From contig JBPCKA010000098.1 in assembly GCA_051004735.1 (NCBI GenBank), positions 1-64,000 on the forward strand: a stretch of DNA of 64,000 bases, written 5' to 3'. The first letter of the stretch is position 1; each line of letters opens with the position of its first letter. The DNA comes from Euzebya sp051004735 (GTDB taxonomy: Bacteria; Actinomycetota; Nitriliruptoria; Euzebyales; Euzebyaceae). The position numbers and the translations under genes were made by a program. A model generated the notes under the pieces. The model ran no database searches, was not told the DNA's origin, and saw only the letters and a list, made by a program, of their open reading frames with translations. Positions 44,256 to 51,224 of this stretch are shown piece after piece.

Positions 44256-45555
44256 GGGCTTGGTGGTAAATAACCTGAACATATGAGTACCGGTCGTACG
44301 ATGTGGCATGCCCACAGATGCGGAGGTGATTGCGGAGAAGTACGGCGCGATCTCGCCGTTCCTGGATGAGCGGCAGCGACGGTTGTGGTTGGCGGTTGAG
44401 GCTGGCGCGTTGGGACACGGGGGTGTGTCGCTGGTGGCTCGGGCGGCCGGTGTGTCGCGCACGACGGTGACTCGGGCGGTTGGGGAGCTGGCGATGCCGC
44501 CACAGGAGGGTGAGGGGTTGCCTACGGGGCGGGTCCGTCGGCCTGGGGCTGGCCGCAAGGCTGCAGAGGTGGCTGACCCGGGAGTGGTGGAGGCGTTGGA
44601 GAAGCTGGTTGCGCCCGCGACCCGTGGCGACCCGATGTCGCCGTTGCGGTGGACGTCGAAATCGACCCGGACGTTGGCTCGGGAGCTGACTGCGGCGCGG
44701 TCGCGTGGGATCAGCGCCTGGACGGTCGCCAAGCTGTTGCGGAAGGCGGGCTACCGGCTGCAGGCCAACGCAAAGACCAGGGAGGGCCGTCAGCATCCTG
44801 ATCGTGACGCCCAGTTCGTCTATCTGGCCGATCGGGTTTCTGGGTTCCTGGCTGCGGGGGATCCGGTGATCAGCGTGGACACAAAGAAGAAGGAACTGGT
44901 CGGCAACTTCGCCAACAAGGGCCGCGAGTGGCAGCCCTCAGGAGAGCCTGAGGATGTGTCGGTCCACGACTTCAAAGATCCTGAGCTGGGCCGCGCGAAC
45001 CCCTACGGGGTGTATGACGTGGGCGCTGACGCCGGCTGGGTCAGCGTGGGGACTGACCATGACACCGCGGCGTTTGCGGTCGAATCGATCCGTCGCTGGT
45101 GGGCCCGGATGGGACAGCCCACCTACCCCGACGCCACCCGACTGCTGATCACCGCTGACGGTGGCGGGTCAAACGGTTCCCGCTGCCGGCTGTGGAAGGT
45201 CGAGCTGGCCCGACTGGCCGCTGACACAGGCCTTGAGGTCACCGTGTGCCATCTGCCGCCCGCAACCTCGAAGTGGAACAAGATCGAACATCGCATGTTC
45301 AGCCACATCTCGATGAACTGGCGAGGTCGACCGCTGACCTCCCACGAGGTCATCATCGAAACGATCAAGGCCACGACCACAACCAGCGGACTGACAATCG
45401 ACGCCGACCTTGATGACGGCGTCTACCCCAAGGGCATCAAGATCAGCGACGCCGAAATGCGGGCGCTACCACTCACCCTCCACGACTTCCACGGCGAGTG
45501 GAACTACACCCTCTCCTCACACCAAACTACGACCATGTAATTTACCTGCGGGCCC
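44256..45555 (+). mobile_element. Insertion sequence of the ISAzo13 family (about 1.3 kb)
   Basis: The imperfect terminal inverted repeats are 22 bp: 44256-44277 (GGGCTTGGTGGTAAATAACC...) and the complement of 45534-45555 (GGGCCCGCAGGTAAATTACA...), sharing 16 of 22 positions. A TAA lies immediately outside both ends, consistent with a 3-bp target duplication. One transposase fills the element. The open frame and matched ends suggest recent and possibly active insertion. Confidence 0.8.
44308..45540 (+). CDS. ISAzo13-family transposase (DDE)
   Basis: 410 residues. An N-terminal helix-turn-helix region (VSLVARAAGVSRTTVTRAVG) is at about 40-60. The RNase H-like catalytic core has Asp in VISVDTKKKELVGNF, Asp in LLITADGGGSNG and Glu in SKWNKIEHRMFSHI, giving a complete DDE triad, with the GREW and GVYD segments typical of this family (Rhodopirellula-type transposase DDE domain). 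The start is the ATG at 44308, 52 bp inside the left end. The stop lies within the right inverted repeat. No frameshift is seen. Confidence 0.92.
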   Translation: MPTDAEVIAEKYGAISPFLDERQRRLWLAVEAGALGHGGVSLVARAAGVSRTTVTRAVGELAMPPQEGEGLPTGRVRRPGAGRKAAEVADPGVVEALEKLVAPATRGDPMSPLRWTSKSTRTLARELTAARSRGISAWTVAKLLRKAGYRLQANAKTREGRQHPDRDAQFVYLADRVSGFLAAGDPVISVDTKKKELVGNFANKGREWQPSGEPEDVSVHDFKDPELGRANPYGVYDVGADAGWVSVGTDHDTAAFAVESIRRWWARMGQPTYPDATRLLITADGGGSNGSRCRLWKVELARLAADTGLEVTVCHLPPATSKWNKIEHRMFSHISMNWRGRPLTSHEVIIETIKATTTTSGLTIDADLDDGVYPKGIKISDAEMRALPLTLHDFHGEWNYTLSSHQTTTM

Positions 45556-45752
45556 TAAGAACCGCCCGACACCCAGGCGAGGCCAGCGACAGGCACAGCT
45601 GGCTGCTCAGGCCGCCAGCGACGCCGACTGGAATGGGCCGTCGTGATCGTGGTGGTGGTGGTGATCCTGGGGGCTTTCCTGATGATCGGCGGCGGCGGTG
45701 CCGGGGGTGGCATTCCAGGCCTGCACAACTGATCAGTCGCGCGGTGGTGCCG

Positions 45753-46781
45753 TCACAGGCGGTATCGAAGAATGCTGGGCGAGGTGAGTGAGCCCACATA
45801 CAGGTGGCCATCGTGCTCGCGGGCTCCGGTGGCCACTATGAATGGGCCATCGTGCCATTGCAGGTTGTGTGTCAGGGTTCCCTCGCGGTCATAGCCAAAG
45901 ACCAGGGCCATCGTGGCCGGCGCCGGCTGCAGGGCATCAGGAAGGTTCCAGACCAACGTGCGCAGCAGGGGCGGCTTGCTCAGCAGGGAATCCAGCAGCT
46001 TGTTGCGATCTGACGCTGCCGCGCACCAGATGGTCCCACCCGGACCGGTCGACAGGTTGTCGGGGAAGGCCGGCATCTGGGCGAACTGGTCGGTCGTGCC
46101 CTGCTTTGGCCCCTGCAGCCACAGTCGGGTGATGCTGTAGGTCCCGGTCTCGGCGATCAGGACGAACTGTCCCTGGGGATCCAGGGTCACGCCGTTGGCG
46201 AAGTGCAGACCGTCAAGCAGGGTGTGGACATCGCCGTCAGGGTCACGCCGGAACAATCGCCCGGTGCCCGAGTGCTCGATCAGATCACCCTTGTAGTGGT
46301 GCACCGGGAAGCGGCGGCTGGAATCGGTGAACCAGATCGTGCCATCAGGCCCGACGGTGGCGTTGTTGGTGCACTTCAGCGCGATGCCATCCACGGTCGT
46401 TACCAGCTCCTGCATCGCCCCCGTCCCCGGGTCGATTGCCAGCAGACCTCGGTCGGCATCACAGACCAGCAGTCGGCCATCGCCCAGCAACTCGATGCCC
46501 AGCGGCCGACCACCGGTGGTGGCGACCCGGTGGATCCTGTTACCAGCGGCGGTGATCTCAAAGATCGAACCGTCCACGGTGCCGGTGTACAGGGTGCCGT
46601 CCTCGGTCAGGACGACGTCCTCAGGGCCTTCCCCTGGCACGGGCCACACCTCGGCGGAGGCCAGTGCCTGGTTGCGTTCATAGGGACCAGTCAGCCCTGT
46701 GTCCGAAGGTGGATTCCAAACTTTGGGCCGGACTGACGGCTTGGGAACATGGGTGGGCGGAACAGTGCTGGGCGGTGGCAT
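45753..46781 (-). CDS. SMP-30/gluconolactonase- or strictosidine synthase-like beta-propeller protein
   Basis: 342 residues using the ATG at 46781, eleven bases after the RidA stop. Six-bladed propeller features: GEGPEDVVLTEDGTLYTGTV, RPLGIELLGDGRLLVCDADR, TNNATVGPDGTIWFTDSSRR, FANGVTLDPQGQFVLIAETG. These match the strictosidine synthase-like/adipocyte-plasma-membrane-associated-protein group more than classical SMP-30. Bacterial members are calcium-dependent lactonases or hydrolases. The substrate is unknown and no signal peptide is present with this start. Probably co-transcribed with ridA. Confidence 0.85.
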   Translation of the reverse strand: MPPPSTVPPTHVPKPSVRPKVWNPPSDTGLTGPYERNQALASAEVWPVPGEGPEDVVLTEDGTLYTGTVDGSIFEITAAGNRIHRVATTGGRPLGIELLGDGRLLVCDADRGLLAIDPGTGAMQELVTTVDGIALKCTNNATVGPDGTIWFTDSSRRFPVHHYKGDLIEHSGTGRLFRRDPDGDVHTLLDGLHFANGVTLDPQGQFVLIAETGTYSITRLWLQGPKQGTTDQFAQMPAFPDNLSTGPGGTIWCAAASDRNKLLDSLLSKPPLLRTLVWNLPDALQPAPATMALVFGYDREGTLTHNLQWHDGPFIVATGAREHDGHLYVGSLTSPSILRYRL

Positions 46782-46791
46782 GCCGCTCACG

Positions 46792-47232
46792 CTAGTCGCG
46801 GGTTCGTGCCCCGTCGGGTGTCCCACCGTGCAAGCCGACGATGAGGTCCACCTCCACCAGGGCACCGACGGCAAGGCCTGTCACGCCGACACAGGTTCGT
46901 GCTGGCAGACCGCGCTTAAACCACCCCTCGTACTCGGTGTTGAAAACCGCATAGTCACCGAAATCAAGCAGGTATGCCCGGGCCATCAGGGTGTCGGACA
47001 GGTCTCCGCCTGCCTCGCGCACCACTGCCTCGAGGTTGGCCATGACCTGACGGGTCTGGGCTTCAATTCCCCCCTCGATCATGGCGTTGGTATCCGGATC
47101 GGTGGGCATCTGGCCGGTGACGTACAGCACGTCCCCCCAGCGCACCGCGTGGGCGAACGGTCCCACTGGGTTGGGCACCCCCGGACGACCGTTGAGTACG
47201 AACCGTTCCCGCTCGTGGTCGGTCGTGGACAT
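46792..47232 (-). CDS. RidA/YjgF family enamine-imine deaminase
   Basis: 146 residues from the ATG at 47232, with GGGAGG eight bases upstream; a longer open frame is discounted. RidA motifs: NPVGPFAHAVRWGDVLYVTG, then GIEAQTRQVMANLEAVV and a C-terminal LPARTCVGVTGLAVGALVEV with the conserved Arg that binds substrate carboxylate. RidA proteins hydrolyse reactive enamine/imine intermediates released by PLP enzymes. Family members vary, so the exact substrate is open. It lies divergent from a hydroxyproline dehydratase operon, whose product is also an enamine/imine. Confidence 0.9.
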   Translation of the reverse strand: MSTTDHERERFVLNGRPGVPNPVGPFAHAVRWGDVLYVTGQMPTDPDTNAMIEGGIEAQTRQVMANLEAVVREAGGDLSDTLMARAYLLDFGDYAVFNTEYEGWFKRGLPARTCVGVTGLAVGALVEVDLIVGLHGGTPDGARTRD

Positions 47233-47356
47233 GGGCGTGGCCTCCCTGAGACGTCGATGCGGAAGCCGGGACCTTATCCCGGCCAGGCGGCTCAACTGGT
47301 GCAGGTCGTTTAGGGTGGCGGCACTGACGACGACAGGCCCGAGTCTGGGAGCCGCC

Positions 47357-48268
47357 ATGCACGTACATCTGATCGACGGCACCTATGAGCTGTTCCGCCA
47401 TCACTACGCACCGAACAATGACGATCCCCAGCGCGGAGCGGTCGCAGGGGTCATGCGCAGCATGGTGTGGTTGCTGGAACGCGGCGGCCCGGACGACACG
47501 CCCGTCACCCACATCGGAGTCGCCACTGACCACGTGATCGAAAGCTTCCGCAACGCCCTGTGGCCCACCTACAAGTCAAGTGAGGGGATGCCGCCGGAAC
47601 TGCTGGCGCAGTTCCACCCCCTGGAAGACGGCCTGCGTGCGTTGGGGATGGTTGTCTGGGCGATGACCGATCTGGAGGCCGATGACGCCCTGGCCACAGC
47701 CGCTGCGCAGGCCGACGCCGATCAGCGGGTCAGACAGGTGATCATCGCCACTCCTGACAAGGACCTGGGGCAATGCGTCCGCGGGAGCCGGGTCATCCAG
47801 TGGGACCGGATGCGGGGCAACGTCCGTGATGCCGACGGCATCTTTGACAAGAACGGTGTGCCACCTGTGTCCATCCCGGACTGGCTGGCCTTGGTGGGCG
47901 ACTCCGCCGACGGATTTCCCGGTATCCCCGGGTTCGGCGCCAAGACGGCCGCCAGACTGCTGACACGGTTCGGCCACCTCGATCACATCCCCGCCGATCC
48001 CGCTGAGTGGGGCGATGGTATCCGCGGTGCAGCAAGGCTGGGCCAGACCTTGGCCGAGCAGCGCGACGAGGCACGACTGTTCTGCACTCTGGCCACGCTG
48101 GTTGCTGACGCGGACCTGGGCACCACTGTGGATGATCTGCACTGGACGGGGCCGACCGCAGAGTTCGAAGCAGTCTGTGATGAGTTCGATCTGGACGACC
48201 TGCTGGACCGCGTTGCAGCACTACGTGACGGCGGCACCAAAGCCGCGTCGGCCGAGGTGCCACTGTGA
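47357..48268 (+). CDS. 5'-3' exonuclease (FEN/PolI N-domain family)
   Basis: 303 residues from the ATG at 47357. The stand-alone 5' nuclease fold is visible: MHVHLIDGTYELFRHHYAP (first metal Asp), then DLEADDALATAAAQ and IIATPDKDLGQCV (acidic metal ligands), and the helix-hairpin-helix DSADGFPGIPGFGAKTAARL. It should cut 5' flaps or degrade one strand of DNA or RNA primers. The stop overlaps the start of the hydroxyproline dehydratase gene by four bases, an odd partner for a nuclease. Confidence 0.92.
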   Translation: MHVHLIDGTYELFRHHYAPNNDDPQRGAVAGVMRSMVWLLERGGPDDTPVTHIGVATDHVIESFRNALWPTYKSSEGMPPELLAQFHPLEDGLRALGMVVWAMTDLEADDALATAAAQADADQRVRQVIIATPDKDLGQCVRGSRVIQWDRMRGNVRDADGIFDKNGVPPVSIPDWLALVGDSADGFPGIPGFGAKTAARLLTRFGHLDHIPADPAEWGDGIRGAARLGQTLAEQRDEARLFCTLATLVADADLGTTVDDLHWTGPTAEFEAVCDEFDLDDLLDRVAALRDGGTKAASAEVPL

Positions 48269-49341
48269 CGCCGGAGTGGGAGCCGCTGCACGTCACCACC
48301 GACGATTACCACACCGGCGGTGAACCCTTTCGCATCGTGACCGGCGGGGCACCCGACCTGTTGGGCCAGACCGTGGCAGAGCGACGTCTGTGGGCGGCCG
48401 ACCACGTCGACCACATCCGCAAACTGCTGGTCAACGAGCCACGCGGGCACGCCGACATGTACGGCTGCTTCGTCACCCCGCCCGATGACGAAGACGCTGA
48501 TCTGGGCGTGGTGTTCTTCCACAACGAGGGCTACTCCACTGCTTGTGGGCACGGCACCATCGCACTGGCGACCTGGGCGGTGGACACCGGGCGTGTCGCA
48601 CCTGATGGCGACAACCGCGTCCAGATGCGGATCGACGCCCCCTCCGGACGTCTGGACGTGACCGCCCGACTGGATGAGGACGGTCAGGTCGAAGGAGTCA
48701 GCTTCCGCAACGTCCCCTCGTTCGTCAAAGGTGAGTTGGTCGTTGACATGCCGAATGGCCGGACGGGCGGCACCACGATCGCGTTCGGCGGGGCGTTTTA
48801 CGCCATCGTCAAGGCCGTCGACGCCGGTTTGGACATCACACGCCAGAACCTGCCGCAGATCATTGCCTGGGCGCGCGATCTGAAACAGACACTGAATGCC
48901 GATCACGAATGGGTGCATCCCCTGGATCCGCGCCTGCGTGACATCTACGGGGTGATCCTGGTGGAGGAGGTCGACCCCCGCCCACTCGACGTGCACATGG
49001 TGCTGGGCGACAGTGTCCTTGGCGATCCCGGCGAGGGGTTCGTGGTCCAGCGCAATGTGACCGTGTTCGCCGATGGGGAGGTCGACCGTTCACCGACCGG
49101 CAGTGGTACCTCGGCACGACTGGCGGCGCTGCACCGGTATGGCCAGATCGCCGTTGGCCAGGGACTGGTGAACCTGTCGATCATCGACACCGTGATGTCA
49201 GGGATGATCGAGGGGACCACGACCATCGCCGGCCACCCGGCAGTCCACACCCGCATCGGGGGAACAGCCTTTCGGACCGGAACCCATGAGTTCACGCTGG
49301 ACCCACGCGATGACCTCGGGACGGGATTTCAACTGCGCTGA
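48265..49341 (+). CDS. trans-3-hydroxy-L-proline dehydratase (proline racemase family)
   Basis: 358 residues from a GTG overlapping the exonuclease stop. Proline racemase fold: first catalytic residue Cys94 in STACGHGTIAL; the second Cys of true racemases is Thr278 in DRSPTGSGTSARLA. The Cys/Thr pair is the hallmark of trans-3-hydroxy-L-proline dehydratase, which removes water to give pyrroline-2-carboxylate, and NEGYSTACGHG also matches that group. The reductase that would finish the pathway is not in the window. The MFS gene downstream overlaps and may import the substrate. Confidence 0.88.
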   Translation: MTPEWEPLHVTTDDYHTGGEPFRIVTGGAPDLLGQTVAERRLWAADHVDHIRKLLVNEPRGHADMYGCFVTPPDDEDADLGVVFFHNEGYSTACGHGTIALATWAVDTGRVAPDGDNRVQMRIDAPSGRLDVTARLDEDGQVEGVSFRNVPSFVKGELVVDMPNGRTGGTTIAFGGAFYAIVKAVDAGLDITRQNLPQIIAWARDLKQTLNADHEWVHPLDPRLRDIYGVILVEEVDPRPLDVHMVLGDSVLGDPGEGFVVQRNVTVFADGEVDRSPTGSGTSARLAALHRYGQIAVGQGLVNLSIIDTVMSGMIEGTTTIAGHPAVHTRIGGTAFRTGTHEFTLDPRDDLGTGFQLR

Positions 49342-50570
49342 TGGCGCGCGGTAGCGTGATCGTCCTGAGCCGCATCACTGCCACCCGCGCCCTGTCCCTG
49401 GCGTTGTTCGCCGTAGCGTTTGGGACCAACGTGCCAACCCCGTTGCTGTTGTTGTACCGCACCGAGTTGGATCTTTCGCCGACGACCTTGACGTTGTTGT
49501 TCGCCTTCTACGCCGTGGGTCTGGTTCCAACCCTGTTCGTGGCCGGACCGGCGTCGGACCGCTACGGCCGCAAGGCGGTCGTGGTGCCCTTCGCCGTCGT
49601 GTCAGGGCTGGCATCAGCCGTGTTCCTGTTCGCGTCCCACTCGGTGCTGCTGCTGTTCATCGGCCGACTGCTGCAGGGAATGGTCTCGGGTGCGGTGTTC
49701 AGCGTCGGCAGTGCCTGGATGGGTGAACTGATCACCGATCCCGGCAGCGCCGCCCGACGAGCCACGACGGCCCTCAGCATGGGCTTTGCGCTTGGCCCAC
49801 TCACCGCCGGGATCCTGGGACAGTACGGCCCGGCACCGCTGGAGTTGTCCTACGGTGTGCACCTGGCCCTGGTCGGCCTGGGTCTGGTGATGCTGCGACA
49901 CGTGCCCGAGACACACGTTGATCGACGCGCCGACGGCCCGTTGATCAACCTGGGGGTGCCACCGTCGGCCCGTGGTGCCTTCCTGGCCTTCGCCGTGCCC
50001 GTCGGACTGTTGGTGTTCACCTTCCCGTCGGTGTCTCTGGCGGTGCTGCCACTGCGGCTACAAAGTGCCATGCCCGGACGAGATCTGGTCATCACCGGCG
50101 TCATCGGCGGTGTGACGATGGTCAGCGGGGTACTGATCCAGCAGGTGGAGAAGCGCCTTGGCCCGATGGTCGCCGCACCGGTGGCGGCGGTGGCCGGGGC
50201 CGCAGGGCTAGTGGTTGGGCTGATCAGCGCAGCGCTGGATGCGCCGCTGCTGCTGCTGATCTCCGCCGTCCTGCTGGGCGGAGGCTATGGCCTGTCGTTG
50301 GCGGCCGGCCTCACCGCGACACAGATCCTGGCCTCTCCAGCCTCACGGGGCGCACTGGTCGCCACGTTTTATGCCGTGACCTATCTGGGCTTCGGGGTGC
50401 CGGTCATTCTGGCCGCCACCAGCGAGGGCACGGATTTTGACGCCTCGCTGACCGTCCTGGCGTGCGTCACACTGGTGATCGCGGGGGTGCTGTGGCTGGG
50501 CCCGGGCAGACGCTTGCTGATCGCCGCCCGTGGGCGTGGTGTTCCGGCCCAGACCACTCCACCGGGATAG
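49341..50570 (+). CDS. Major facilitator superfamily transporter
   Basis: 409 residues with twelve predicted transmembrane helices. The loop 2-3 motif GPASDRYGRKAVVVP is the MFS signature. The start overlaps the dehydratase stop (TGATG), so it belongs to the same operon. Sequence alone does not fix the substrate: amino acids such as hydroxyproline fit the context, while drug-efflux MFS proteins look similar. No regulator lies in the unit. Confidence 0.9.
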   Translation: MARGSVIVLSRITATRALSLALFAVAFGTNVPTPLLLLYRTELDLSPTTLTLLFAFYAVGLVPTLFVAGPASDRYGRKAVVVPFAVVSGLASAVFLFASHSVLLLFIGRLLQGMVSGAVFSVGSAWMGELITDPGSAARRATTALSMGFALGPLTAGILGQYGPAPLELSYGVHLALVGLGLVMLRHVPETHVDRRADGPLINLGVPPSARGAFLAFAVPVGLLVFTFPSVSLAVLPLRLQSAMPGRDLVITGVIGGVTMVSGVLIQQVEKRLGPMVAAPVAAVAGAAGLVVGLISAALDAPLLLLISAVLLGGGYGLSLAAGLTATQILASPASRGALVATFYAVTYLGFGVPVILAATSEGTDFDASLTVLACVTLVIAGVLWLGPGRRLLIAARGRGVPAQTTPPG

Positions 50571-50585
50571 CTCACTCCACCGAAC

Positions 50586-51221
50586 TCACTCCACCGAGAT
50601 GATGCGCGCGCCGACCTGCACCAGGTCGAACAGTTGCACGACGTCGTCATTTGCCATGCGGACGCAGCCGTGACTGGCGTCGGTGCCCAGCGACCACTCC
50701 TGGTTGGTGCCGTGGAAACGGATGTTGTCAACCCCTCCCCAATTGATGGCGCTGACCCCAAGCGGGTTGTTGGGTCCCGGGCCGATGAAGGCAGGAAGGT
50801 TTGCGCCCCAACCGTTGGGTGAGGGATTGCCCCAGGTCGGATTCTCGCGCTTGAGCTCCACGAAGTACTCGCCAGTCGGGGTGGGAAAGCCGGAGGTTCC
50901 CGTCGCGACGACCCACTCCCCCGCCAGCTCACCCTGGGTGTACAGCGACACAGTGTGTTCGGATTGGTCCAGATACACCACCTGGTCCAGGTCGGCCATC
51001 GTGGCCAGTTCCGTCATGGCTGCAGCCACGGCGTCTGGATCCACTGCGGAGAAGGTCAGATGCGGAGGTCGAGCCGGATCCGCCGCGAACCAGCGCATCT
51101 GCAGCCAGTCCCACGCGGTGGTGGCGTCACGGTCGGCCTTCAACAGCCGCATGACCGCGTCGGTGTTGGCGGCCGCACCCATCTCGCGTGCGGTCAAGCC
51201 CACCGCCGTACCGACACACAC
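50586..51221 (-). CDS. L,D-transpeptidase (YkuD domain) without visible export signal
   Basis: 211 residues from a GTG at 51221, three bases after the aceE stop and in the same frame. The YkuD catalytic motif is complete: FHGTNQEWSLGTDASHGCVR, with His170, His184 and nucleophile Cys186. Such enzymes make 3-3 or lipoprotein crosslinks in peptidoglycan and act outside the cell. No signal peptide or membrane helix is present, and the N-terminal 60 residues match nothing known to me. The gene may be 5'-truncated, may use another export route, or may act in the cytoplasm. Confidence 0.82.
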   Translation of the reverse strand: MCVGTAVGLTAREMGAAANTDAVMRLLKADRDATTAWDWLQMRWFAADPARPPHLTFSAVDPDAVAAAMTELATMADLDQVVYLDQSEHTVSLYTQGELAGEWVVATGTSGFPTPTGEYFVELKRENPTWGNPSPNGWGANLPAFIGPGPNNPLGVSAINWGGVDNIRFHGTNQEWSLGTDASHGCVRMANDDVVQLFDLVQVGARIISVE

Positions 51222-51224
51222 CCG

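Larger units (their letters stand above)
44224..45732 (+). pseudogene. Small reading frame split by the insertion sequence
   Basis: An ATG at 44224 opens MTEPRTSIGP and then runs into the element. If the element (44256-45555) and one copy of the flanking TAA are removed, the frame continues without a stop as KNRPTPRRGQRQAQLAAQAA and on to a TGA at 45644, about 39 residues in all. Directly after, in another frame, lies a strongly hydrophobic Val/Ile/Gly-rich run ending at a TGA at 45730. That could be the lost membrane helix after a one-base frameshift. The product would be a basic, Gln/Ala-rich small protein. Whether it was ever expressed is unknown. Confidence 0.4.

Noticed and set aside
45285..45305. 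A second SOS-like GAAC...GTTC dyad
   Set aside because: The spacing is seven bases instead of four and it is inside the transposase coding sequence.
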